DNA of 17,196 bases from BMS3Abin12 sp964487445 (GTDB lineage: Bacteria; Pseudomonadota; Gammaproteobacteria; 21-64-14): positions 1-17,196 of the forward strand of contig CAZAQG010000055.1 of the NCBI GenBank assembly GCA_964487445.1, written 5' to 3'. The notes under the pieces are model-generated. The model saw nothing but the letters and a program-made list of their open reading frames with translations. It ran no database searches and had not been told where the DNA came from. Made by a program: the position numbers and the translations under genes. This document shows, one piece after another, positions 7,588 to 14,757 of this stretch. Position 1 is the stretch's first letter. Each line of letters begins with the position of its first letter.

Positions 7588-7634
7588 CTTAGTATCTAAT
7601 ATCTCATTGAAAAATAACGTGTAAAATCTTTCAT
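7588..7634. other. AT-rich island in the 7491-7803 gap
   Basis: The gap between 7490 and 7803 has no gene I recognise. Within it, 7588-7634 is strikingly AT-rich compared with everything around it, with TAAAAT and TTGAAA hexamers but no correctly spaced promoter pair on either strand. It is followed by the hairpin at 7655-7673 and the terminator at 7728-7753. It could be an upstream promoter element, a protein-binding site or a scar of inserted DNA. Confidence 0.5.
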
Positions 7635-7654
7635 GACCCTGCCCGTGTTTCGAG

Positions 7655-7673
7655 GCGCACCAGAACGGTGCGC
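7655..7673 (+). repeat. 7-bp inverted repeat
   Basis: GCGCACC and GGTGCGC pair perfectly around a 5-base AGAAC loop. No T-run follows, so it is more likely a structured transcript element or operator than an intrinsic terminator. Confidence 0.4.
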
Positions 7674-7727
7674 GCGAAAGTCCCCCCTGCCCCCGGTCGT
7701 TCGTGGTATGATTGCACTCGAAGAAGA

Positions 7728-7753
7728 AAGGGGCGGCTGACAGGCCGCCCCTT
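7728..7753 (-). terminator. intrinsic terminator of the H1-like gene
   Basis: AAGGGGCGGC pairs perfectly over 10 bp with GCCGCCCCTT around a 6-base TGACAG loop. On the minus strand the stem is followed by TTTCTTCTTC, a pyrimidine-rich U-tract. It lies about 50 bases past the stop of the H1-like gene (7804). The other side has few T residues, so it is mainly a minus-strand terminator, though it may also stop readthrough from the VWA operon. Confidence 0.75.
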
Positions 7754-7803
7754 GGTCTCGCAAGGCGACAGGTGCCCCTCCCGAGGCCTGTCGGTTGCCG
7801 AAG

Positions 7804-8040
7804 TTACTTCTTCCGGCGAGCCTTTGATTGGGTCGCCGTCTTCCGTTTCGATGCCGCCTTCTTCTTGGCGGTCTTCCTCTTGGCAGCCGGCTTTCTGGCT
7901 GCCTTTTTTTTGACCATGGCCTTCTTCCGGGCCGGTGCTTTCTTCTTCGCCACCTTCTTCTTGCTCACTTTCCGTTTGGTTCCCGACTTGCGTTTCGGGG
8001 CCGCCTTCTTCTTCCGTATCGCACGTTTCTTCACAGCCAT
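7804..8040 (-). CDS. lysine-rich histone H1-like DNA-binding protein
   Basis: This 78-residue protein is made almost wholly of Lys, Arg and Ala in KKKAA, KRKT and PAAKRK-type repeats with no acidic residue at all. The composition matches bacterial H1-like and AlgP-type C-terminal domains, which bind DNA without sequence specificity and compact the nucleoid. ATG 8040 has a good AAGGAAA Shine-Dalgarno about 9 bases upstream. A longer frame to 8604 on the same strand exists, but its upstream part has different composition and is a shadow of the oxidoreductase gene. The gene ends in a strong terminator, so it is probably a monocistronic unit. An RNA-binding role cannot be excluded. Confidence 0.82.
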   Translation of the reverse strand: MAVKKRAIRKKKAAPKRKSGTKRKVSKKKVAKKKAPARKKAMVKKKAARKPAAKRKTAKKKAASKRKTATQSKARRKK

Positions 8041-8177
8041 CGCTGGGTTTCCTTTTGTTGCACGATCAAACATCGTCGGCTCTACATCGACTCTCGTGCG
8101 GAAATCCTTTAACAATCGGTTCTGTCTCAGCGGGTTCCGGTGTGTTTCTCGATTTATCGTTGATCTCCCGCCGCCGC

Positions 8178-8206
8178 AGGAGAACTCTCCTGAGTCCGGC
8201 GGACTC
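8178..8206. promoter_or_regulatory. two abutting palindromes in the divergent promoter region
   Basis: AGGAGA-AC-TCTCCT (8178-8191) is a perfect inverted repeat and is directly followed by GAGTCC-GGC-GGACTC (8192-8206). They sit between the H1-like gene and the oxidoreductase, just upstream of a TATGAT hexamer (8220-8225) that could be the oxidoreductase -10 box. The arrangement fits a dimeric-repressor operator or a pair of adjacent sites. A leader RNA hairpin is the alternative. No known consensus is claimed. Confidence 0.45.
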
Positions 8207-8272
8207 CGGGCGCGAGGGCTATGATAAGGGGCCCGGCCGATCCGGGCGGGCGGGCCATACAGGGTGAGGCGC

Positions 8273-11200
8273 ATGGAAGAGGACCCGATTCGATTGGCGG
8301 GACGGTTACCGGGGCTGAATTTCCCGGATCTGTTCGAGGCGGATGGACTGCGCCGCCTGGATGAGGCGTTCCTGGAACGGCTGGGGTACGAGGACGCGGA
8401 CCTGCGGCGGCGGTTATTGGAACTGCGCGAGGAGCGGAACCCGCCGCCGGCGTTGGAGTACAGCGAGTGGCTGCTGGCCGCGGCCCCCCACCTCGAGGCC
8501 TTCGTCGCCGGGTTGTTCGGTATCGAAGGGGAGCTGGCGGCGTTGCGCGCGCGGACCCTCGCCCACGACCCGGTCATGGCCTTCAAGAAGGAATTCGTCC
8601 TCAAGCGCGGGCGGCGTTATCGCGGTCCGTTCACGGAGCCGTTCGGAGAACTGGATCGTTGGCTCGACGGACGGCTGTCCGAGGGCGGTGCGCCGCCGCC
8701 CGATCGCGAATCGGCGGTGGCGCTTTTCGCGCTCGGTGCGCTCGCCGATCCGCGGGGCCGGGCGGAGGATATCGCGCGGCTCACCCGCTGGTGCGCCCTG
8801 GCGTTGCAGGAGCCCGGGGCGCGCGCCCGCATGGCGGGCTGGGTGAGCTTCCGGCTGCCCCGCCCGGTCGACCACGGACACTTGGTCGCGCGCCAGGCGG
8901 TCGAAGGCGATGCGGCGGGTCGGGTGCAGGGTGACCCCGCCGCCTTCCGGCGCCGCGACGGGTTCCGGCTCACCGACCCGCGCATGGAGGGGCGCGAGGT
9001 GCAGGGGGAGATCCATTACTGCATCTATTGCCACGACCACGACGGCGACTTCTGCTCCAAGGGCTTTCCCGGGAAGAAGGGCGAACCGGACCTCGGTCTG
9101 AAGGTCGATCCGCTCGGCAACCTCCTCACCGGCTGCCCGCTCGAGGAGAAGATCTCCGAGATGCACAGCCTGCAGCGCGACGGCCATACCCTCGCCGCCC
9201 TGGCGGTGGTGATGGTCGACAATCCCATGGTGCCGGTGACCGGGCACCGCATCTGCAACGACTGCATGAAGGCGTGCATCTACCAGAAGCAGGACCCGGT
9301 CGATATCCCGCAGATCGAGACCCGCGTCCTTACCGACGTGCTCGACCTTCCGTGGGGTGTGGAGATCTATGGCCTGTTGGCGCGCTGGAACCCGCTGCGC
9401 CGGCGCCAGTACTGCATGAAGCCCTACAACGGACGCAAGGTCCTGATCGCGGGGATGGGTCCGGCCGGATTCACCATGGCGCACCACCTGACCCTGGAGG
9501 GCTGCGCGGTGGTGGGCATCGACGGGCTCAAGATCGAGCCGCTGCCCGAGGCCCTGCTGCGTGGCCCGGTGCGCCGCTACGCCGACCTGGTCGAATCCCT
9601 GGATCGGCGCATCAACTACGGCTTCGGAGGCGTGGCCGAGTACGGGATCACGGTGCGTTGGGACAAGAACTTCCTCAAGGTCATCTATCTGACGCTCGCC
9701 CGCCGGCCGACCTTCCAGATGTTCGGCGGTGTGCGCCTGGGCGGGACGATCACCCTGGAAGACGCCTGGGAACTCGGCTTCGATCACGTATGCAACGCCT
9801 GCGGGACCGGGCTGCCGCGGGTGATCCCGATGGGCAACAGCCTCGCGCGCGGCATGCGCCAGGCCAGCGATTTCCTCATGGCCCTGCAACTCACCGGCGC
9901 GGCCAAGGCCGACAGCTTGGCGAACCTGCAGCTGCGCTTGCCGGCGGTCGTGATCGGCGGGGGCCTGACCGCGGTGGATACGGCAACCGAGGTGCAGGCG
10001 TACTACATCGCGCAGGTGGAAAAGATGCTCGCACGCCACGAACGGCTGGTCGTCGAGATCGGCGAGGAGGCGGTGATCGCGCGCCTCGACGAGGAGAACC
10101 GGGGGATCCTGGCGGAGTTGCTGGATCATGGGCGCGCCGTGCGCGCCGAGCGGGCGCGCGCCGCCGCCGCCGGCGAGGCGCCGGACTTCATCCCGCTGCT
10201 GCGCCGCTGGGGCGGCGTGACCCTGGTCTATCGACGCGGCATGAACGAGTCCCCGGCCTATCTGCGCAATCACGAGGAGATCGTCAAGGCCCTGGAAGAG
10301 GGCGTCTACTACGCCGAGGGCCTGGAGCCGGTGCGCGCGGAACTCGACCGCTACGCGCACGTCGAGGCCCTGGTCTGTCGCCGGCGCCGGCGGCACGGCG
10401 GACGCTGGATGGCGAGCGGCGAAGAAGTCGTCCTGGACGCGCGCGCGATCTTCGTCGCCGCCGGCGCGGCGCCGAACACCATCTATGAGCGCGAGCATCC
10501 CGGTACCTTCGAGCTGGACGGCGACCACTTTCTGCCCCACGTCTGCCACGGCCGCAAATTGCAGCCGGTACAGGCGGGACAGCACTGCAAGGAGCCGGAG
10601 TTCGGGCCGTTCACCTCGTACCGCAGCGGAGAACGTTGCGTGACCTTTATCGGCGACACCCATCCGGCGTTTCACGGCAGCGTCGTCAAGGCGGTGGCAT
10701 CGGCCCGGCGCAGCTATCCGCGCATCCTGTATGCGCTGCGCGAGTGCGGTCCGGCGGCGGATGCGTCCGCCGAGACGTATCGCGGGTTCCGCGAGCGTAT
10801 CGCCGATTTGCTCACGCCGCGGGTGCATCGCGTGAAGCTCGACAATCCCTCGGTGGTCGAACTGGCGATCCATGCACCGCTGGCGGCGCGCAACTTCCGT
10901 CCCGGGCAGTTTTACCGCTTGCAGACTTTCGAGAGTCTCAGCCCGGTGGTCGAGGGCACGCGCCTGCAGATCCCGTTGCAGACGCTCAGCGGGGCGGGGG
11001 TCGAGGGTGACGACATCCGGTTGTTCGTGCTGCGCGGCGGCGCCAACCCGCGGCTTGCCGCGGCCCTGGAGCCCGGTCAGCCGCTGGTGCTGATGGGCCC
11101 CGCCGGCGCACCCACGTCGGTGGAGTCGGGGCGCACCGTGCTGGTGATCGCCGGGCGCTGGGGGGCGGCGGTTATGTTCGCGCTCGGACCGGCGCTGCGC

Positions 11201-11815
11201 GCGGCCGGCGACCGGGTGCTGTACATGGCGACCTTCCGCAACGCCGACGAACTCTATTACCGGGAACAGCTCGAGGCCGGCGCGGATCGTATCGTGTGGG
11301 CCACGGCCGCGGAACCGGCCATCGGGGCGCACCGTCCCCAGGACCTCAGCGTCATCCGCTCCAACGTCATCGAGCTGCTGCGCGAATACGGCGACGGTGC
11401 GCTGGAGCCCGGCGGTGCGGCCTCGCCGATTCCACTGCGGGAGGTCGACGAGATCCTGGTGATGGGTTCCACCGGCCTGTTGCGCGGCCTGCAACAGGCC
11501 CTGCGCGGCGAACTGCGGCCCTACTTCAAGCCGGACGTGCAGGCCATGGGCACGGTCGGAAGCCCCATGCAGTGCATGCTCCAGGGGGTGTGCGCCCAGT
11601 GCCTGCAGTGGCAGATCGACCCCCGGACCGGGGAGCGCACGCGCGCCGTGTTCTCTTGCGCCATGCAGGACCAGCCGCTATCTTGGATCGATCTGGACAA
11701 CCTCGCCGCGCGCCAGGCCCAGAACCGGTTGCAGGATCACCTGACCGACCTGTGGCTGGGTCAGGTCTTGAAGCGGCGGGATTCCTCTGACGTACCCCCG
11801 GGGGATGGATCGTGA
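8273..11815 (+). CDS. large multidomain FAD/NAD(P) iron-sulfur oxidoreductase
   Basis: This is a 1180-residue cytoplasmic redox enzyme. Residues 1 to about 240 match no family I know. A Cys-rich segment follows: IHYCIYCHDHDGDFC (about 246-260), a GCPLEE cysteine, and ICNDCMKAC (about 328-336), like the N-terminal [4Fe-4S] region of GltD-type subunits. GMGPAG (about 395-400) opens an FAD-binding Rossmann fold, and VVIGGGLTAVDTATE (about 560-574) opens a second nucleotide-binding fold. From about 850 the protein resembles the ferredoxin-reductase/PyrK type: an FAD-binding barrel (NFRPGQFYRLQ), an NAD-binding part (VLVIAGRWGAAVMFALGPAL), and a [2Fe-2S]-like motif C-x5-C-x2-C-x18-C near 1101-1128. 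In effect it is a GltD-like enzyme fused to a PyrK-like electron-transfer unit. ATG 8273 is preferred over GTG 8264, with AGGGTGAGG upstream. A lipoprotein gene overlaps the stop. The electron acceptor and substrate are unknown. Confidence 0.82.
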   Translation: MEEDPIRLAGRLPGLNFPDLFEADGLRRLDEAFLERLGYEDADLRRRLLELREERNPPPALEYSEWLLAAAPHLEAFVAGLFGIEGELAALRARTLAHDPVMAFKKEFVLKRGRRYRGPFTEPFGELDRWLDGRLSEGGAPPPDRESAVALFALGALADPRGRAEDIARLTRWCALALQEPGARARMAGWVSFRLPRPVDHGHLVARQAVEGDAAGRVQGDPAAFRRRDGFRLTDPRMEGREVQGEIHYCIYCHDHDGDFCSKGFPGKKGEPDLGLKVDPLGNLLTGCPLEEKISEMHSLQRDGHTLAALAVVMVDNPMVPVTGHRICNDCMKACIYQKQDPVDIPQIETRVLTDVLDLPWGVEIYGLLARWNPLRRRQYCMKPYNGRKVLIAGMGPAGFTMAHHLTLEGCAVVGIDGLKIEPLPEALLRGPVRRYADLVESLDRRINYGFGGVAEYGITVRWDKNFLKVIYLTLARRPTFQMFGGVRLGGTITLEDAWELGFDHVCNACGTGLPRVIPMGNSLARGMRQASDFLMALQLTGAAKADSLANLQLRLPAVVIGGGLTAVDTATEVQAYYIAQVEKMLARHERLVVEIGEEAVIARLDEENRGILAELLDHGRAVRAERARAAAAGEAPDFIPLLRRWGGVTLVYRRGMNESPAYLRNHEEIVKALEEGVYYAEGLEPVRAELDRYAHVEALVCRRRRRHGGRWMASGEEVVLDARAIFVAAGAAPNTIYEREHPGTFELDGDHFLPHVCHGRKLQPVQAGQHCKEPEFGPFTSYRSGERCVTFIGDTHPAFHGSVVKAVASARRSYPRILYALRECGPAADASAETYRGFRERIADLLTPRVHRVKLDNPSVVELAIHAPLAARNFRPGQFYRLQTFESLSPVVEGTRLQIPLQTLSGAGVEGDDIRLFVLRGGANPRLAAALEPGQPLVLMGPAGAPTSVESGRTVLVIAGRWGAAVMFALGPALRAAGDRVLYMATFRNADELYYREQLEAGADRIVWATAAEPAIGAHRPQDLSVIRSNVIELLREYGDGALEPGGAASPIPLREVDEILVMGSTGLLRGLQQALRGELRPYFKPDVQAMGTVGSPMQCMLQGVCAQCLQWQIDPRTGERTRAVFSCAMQDQPLSWIDLDNLAARQAQNRLQDHLTDLWLGQVLKRRDSSDVPPGDGS

Positions 11816-12060
11816 AAGGCGCGTGGCGGTACCTCGGACTCCCGGTGTTGGCCGCGCTGCTGGTGGCCGGGTGCAGTACGACCGTCGAGCGCACCGTCTA
11901 TGACACGTTGGTGAATCTCCAACAGCAGCGTCGGCCCTGCGTGGCGCCCGTGCCGACGGATTGCCCGAAATCCCCGAGTTACGATCAGTACCGCCGGGAA
12001 CGCGACACGACCCGTACCGGCGGTTCCCGGGTGCCCCCGCCCGCCCCGATCCCCCGGTAG
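11812..12060 (+). CDS. small predicted lipoprotein
   Basis: This 82-residue protein starts at GTG 11812, overlapping the TGA of the oxidoreductase (GTGA), with a GGGGGAT Shine-Dalgarno-like run just upstream. The N-terminus is a lipoprotein signal: basic MKGAWR, a hydrophobic LGLPVLAALL, and the lipobox LVAGC, with Cys21 as the lipidated residue. The mature part is about 60 residues, has two more cysteines (RPCVAP and TDCPK) and ends in a Pro-rich tail. It resembles short gammaproteobacterial lipoproteins of unknown role. The overlap with a cytoplasmic oxidoreductase is notable because the products end up in different compartments. The family is not recognised. Confidence 0.72.
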   Translation: MKGAWRYLGLPVLAALLVAGCSTTVERTVYDTLVNLQQQRRPCVAPVPTDCPKSPSYDQYRRERDTTRTGGSRVPPPAPIPR

Positions 12061-12083
12061 CCTCCCCATCCTCCTCCGGCCTG

Positions 12084-12227
12084 CGCCCGGTCGGGCGGGG
12101 TTGCCGGTAATGTCGCTGTATCCCCCCGACCACCACCACTACGTGATCGGGGGGGAGGGGGATTCTGCGAGGCATTTGTCGGGACGAGGATGGCGCGGGC
12201 GCCGGTGAGCGACGCCCGCCGGCGCCC
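12084..12227. repeat. cluster of three inverted repeats in the 12061-12402 gap
   Basis: The gap of about 340 bases after the lipoprotein gene holds no gene I recognise but has three inverted repeats. CGCCCG-GT-CGGGCG (12084-12097) is 24 bases past the lipoprotein stop. TCCCCCCGA pairs with TCGGGGGGGA across a 17-base loop with one bulge (12121-12156). GGGCGCCGG pairs perfectly with CCGGCGCCC across 13 bases (12197-12227). None has a clear T-run, so they are weak or factor-assisted terminators at best. The first is the best candidate for the end of the oxidoreductase unit. Confidence 0.45.
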
Positions 12228-12286
12228 GGAGTTGATCCTCGTCATGGTCGCAGTTCCCGTTGCCTCGGTGACGCCGAAGGATTCTC

Positions 12287-12292
12287 TATAAT
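12287..12292 (+). promoter_or_regulatory. -10 box upstream of the acyltransferase operon
   Basis: A perfect TATAAT lies at 12287-12292 within a short AT-rich run, 110 bases before ATG 12403. The nearest -35-like hexamer is TTGCCT at 12260-12265, but its 21-base spacer is too long, so the promoter would need an activator or another sigma factor. It is the best promoter candidate for the acyltransferase and membrane-protein pair. Confidence 0.5.
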
Positions 12293-12402
12293 AAAAAGCG
12301 CAGGCCGTTTGGAATCGGCGTGCGCGTCGGAGTGCGCCGGGTCGGAGCGGGATCGGCGGCACCGGAGACGGGCGCTCGCCAAGGCGGTGGAGAGGTGTCC
12401 GG

Positions 12403-13728
12403 ATGGAGCCCGGGACCGCGGAGTATTGGCAGGGAGAGCGTACGGTAAGGGCCGGCGCTCGAGAGGGACCCGTTCGGCGGTCCTTGCGCCGCGTGTTGAC
12501 CGTCGCATTCGACGTGTCGGTGCGTGCCTCGCACGAGGTGGAGGTGTGGGGGCTCGAACACTACACGCGCGCGCGTCCGACGCTGATCGTCGCGACCCAC
12601 CGACGCGACACGGACGGCCCGTTGTTGTGCAGTGCGCTGATCGGCCGGCGCGGCCCGCTGCCCCACTTCGTCGCACGAGAAGACCTGTTCCGTCGCGGTT
12701 TTCTGCGCGAGTACCTGACCGGCTGGCCGCGCCCCCTGCGGGAGCTGTTGGGCGTGATCGACGTGGCGCCCGTGTTGGAGCTGCTGCACGCGCACCCGAT
12801 GCGTCGTATTCCCGAGCGCACGCTGTGGGAGACGCTCGAGGACGTTCTCGGCGTGTGCGGCGATCTGCCGCTCAGTGAGGTCCTGCGCCCGCGCTGGTCG
12901 GCGGAGTTCCAGCGGCTTGCACCGCGCCGCAGCGGCGGGTTGCGCGTACGCGACGCGCTGGGGCGTCGGTACCGCCCCTTGCTGCGGCTGCGTTACGGCC
13001 TATCCAAACTCACACGCGAGCGGTTTCGTGCCATCAAGGAACACGAGCGGCGCGTCATCGAGGCGCAACTCGACCATTTCGTTGCGCTGCTCGATCGGGG
13101 AGAGTCCGTGCAACTGGAGCCGGAGGGTACGGTGTCCACGGACGGAGGCTTTCACCGCCTGCGCAATGGTCTCTACGCGTTGCTCACACGTCCGCGGCGG
13201 GCGCTGCGGGTCCTGCCGGTCGGCATCACCTACGACTTCATGTGCACCGGCTGTCAGCGCGTGTTCGTCAACGTCGGTCCGGAACTGGTGGGTCTGGAGG
13301 AACTGCCGCGCCGCGAGGTCAACGCGCGCGTCGCGCGCGCGATCCGGGCGCTGACCACGGTGACGGTAAGCCAGTTGGCCAGCCGTTACCTGCTGCAAAG
13401 CGTTCGCGGAGCGCCCGGGCGGGACATCTCCGCGGGCGCTATGGAGGCGTTCGTGGAGTGTCAGGCGGCGCGCTGGAAGGACGCCGGACTGCACGTCGAT
13501 CCGCGGGCCCTCGACCCGCACGAGCGGGGCCGGCGTGTGCGCGGTTACCTGCGCTACTGCGTGCGCCATGGGGCGTTGGCGCGCCGGCGCGGCGGGGTCT
13601 ACGTCCTGCGGTCCGATCCCCCGGCGCGGCCGGGCCCTGCGCCCGCCGTGGTGCATCCGCTGCACTACGTCGAGAACGAACTGAGCGGGGTGGCCCGCTG
13701 CACCGCCGACGCCGCGGCCGGTGCCTGA
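12403..13728 (+). CDS. PlsC-superfamily acyltransferase with long inter-motif insertion
   Basis: This 441-residue protein carries the two main motifs of glycerophosphate-type acyltransferases. These are H-x4-D in ATHRRDTDGP (His near residue 66, the catalytic base) and a Pro-Glu-Gly-Thr motif in QLEPEGTVSTDG near residue 240, which binds the acceptor phosphate. The FVAREDLF block after the first motif also fits. The gap between the motifs is about 175 residues, against roughly 70 in ordinary PlsC enzymes, so about 100 residues are inserted. After about 310 comes an extra C-terminal domain, including YLRYCVRHGALARRRGGVY with a winged-helix look, that I do not recognise. GGAGAGG lies about 7 bases before ATG 12403. 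No membrane helix is evident. The downstream membrane gene follows after 6 bases, implying co-expression in lipid or glycolipid assembly. The substrate is unknown. Confidence 0.78.
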   Translation: MEPGTAEYWQGERTVRAGAREGPVRRSLRRVLTVAFDVSVRASHEVEVWGLEHYTRARPTLIVATHRRDTDGPLLCSALIGRRGPLPHFVAREDLFRRGFLREYLTGWPRPLRELLGVIDVAPVLELLHAHPMRRIPERTLWETLEDVLGVCGDLPLSEVLRPRWSAEFQRLAPRRSGGLRVRDALGRRYRPLLRLRYGLSKLTRERFRAIKEHERRVIEAQLDHFVALLDRGESVQLEPEGTVSTDGGFHRLRNGLYALLTRPRRALRVLPVGITYDFMCTGCQRVFVNVGPELVGLEELPRREVNARVARAIRALTTVTVSQLASRYLLQSVRGAPGRDISAGAMEAFVECQAARWKDAGLHVDPRALDPHERGRRVRGYLRYCVRHGALARRRGGVYVLRSDPPARPGPAPAVVHPLHYVENELSGVARCTADAAAGA

Positions 13729-13734
13729 GGACTC

Positions 13735-14757
13735 GTGAAGGAATCTCCGCGGGCGGCCCCACGGCAAGGGGCGCGGCGCGCGTGGCTCCGGGTGCTGCTG
13801 AGACCGGCGGTCCTGCTCCCCGTCTTGTTCGCCGCCGCACTCCTGGCCTTCGTGTTCGGCGTCAGTGATCTGCCGCGCGTGGTCTCGCGCATACGGCGGA
13901 TCCCGCCGGTGGCCGTCGGCGCGACGTTGGTGCTCGCGCTGGTCTATCTCCGGTTGAAGCTGCTCGAATTCCGGTTGCTGCTGCGTGGACTCGGAATCGA
14001 CACGCCGCCGCGCCGGCTGCTCCTGGCGTTCGCCGTGGGCGAGATCACGCTGTCGATCCCGGCCGGCGTCTACGCCCAGAACTATATGCTGCGGAGGTTG
14101 CAGGGTGCGGGTTTCGCGCGCTCGGCGGCCGCCACCACGCTCATCCTGGCCATCGAGACCGGGCTGGTGTTCCTGGCGCTGGCGATCGACCCGATCCCGG
14201 CGTGGCCGTGGCTGCGGCCTCTGTGCATCGGACTGCTGGCGGCATCGCTGGCCATGGTGGTGTTGTTGCTGCGTCTGCAGGGGCTCGGTGCGGCGCTTGC
14301 GCAGCGGTCCTCGCCCGCCCCCCTGCGGTCATTGTTCCGCGGTATCGAGGAGTTGTTGACGGGCCTGCGTCGGCTCTCGACACCGGGCGTACTGGCGCCG
14401 AGCCTGATCCTTACGGCGGTCTATCTGTCGGCCCTCGCCGCCGCCTTCCTGCTCGTGGCGCACGGGGTGGGGGCCGGCGGTTTCACGTTCCGGCAGGCCT
14501 TCTCGGTCTACGCGTTCTCGCTGATGGTGGTGCTCGTGCTGGGCGGGGTCATACCGCAGTTGGGCGGAATCGAACTCGCGGGTCTCGGGGCCGCCCAGGC
14601 GTGGGGATACGGACCGAGCGAGGGGCTGGCGATAATGATCGGGTTCCGGCTGGTGTGGACCGGTGCGATCTGGTTCTGGTGTGTGCCGACGGTGGTACTA
14701 CTATGGCATGAATTCGACCGCGTCGCCGGTGACGATCTCCAGAAACCTGCGCACTGA
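13735..14757 (+). CDS. lysylphosphatidylglycerol-synthase-type transmembrane protein
   Basis: This 340-residue inner-membrane protein has about seven to eight hydrophobic helices and the pattern of the LPG synthase transmembrane family (the MprF N-terminal or AglD2-like flippase domain). Signs are LRLKLLEFRLLLRGLGI after the second helix, LAFAVGEITLSIPAG with AQNYMLRRL, and a late GGVIPQLGGIELAGLGAAQ. There is no aminoacyl-transferase domain, so it is the stand-alone membrane form, which in other systems translocates or acts on lipids. GTG 13735 is the start, with GAGGA just before it and only 6 bases from the acyltransferase stop. The last 57 bases overlap the end of the convergent glycosyltransferase gene. 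Its role in lipid flipping is inferred from family and neighbours. Confidence 0.82.
   Translation: MKESPRAAPRQGARRAWLRVLLRPAVLLPVLFAAALLAFVFGVSDLPRVVSRIRRIPPVAVGATLVLALVYLRLKLLEFRLLLRGLGIDTPPRRLLLAFAVGEITLSIPAGVYAQNYMLRRLQGAGFARSAAATTLILAIETGLVFLALAIDPIPAWPWLRPLCIGLLAASLAMVVLLLRLQGLGAALAQRSSPAPLRSLFRGIEELLTGLRRLSTPGVLAPSLILTAVYLSALAAAFLLVAHGVGAGGFTFRQAFSVYAFSLMVVLVLGGVIPQLGGIELAGLGAAQAWGYGPSEGLAIMIGFRLVWTGAIWFWCVPTVVLLWHEFDRVAGDDLQKPAH

Noticed and set aside
7821..8037. Lysine-codon repeats as a tandem repeat or CRISPR-like array
   Set aside because: The repetition comes from Lys/Ala-rich coding sequence; units vary in length and there are no spacers.
8041..8604. Extension of the H1-like protein to 266 residues
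   Set aside because: The extra part changes composition abruptly and runs antisense into the oxidoreductase; ATG 8040 has a strong Shine-Dalgarno.
8414..11494. 1026-residue open frame on the minus strand
   Set aside because: It lies antisense to the oxidoreductase; its translation is rich in His, Arg, Gln and Gly without motifs, typical of an antisense frame in high-GC DNA.
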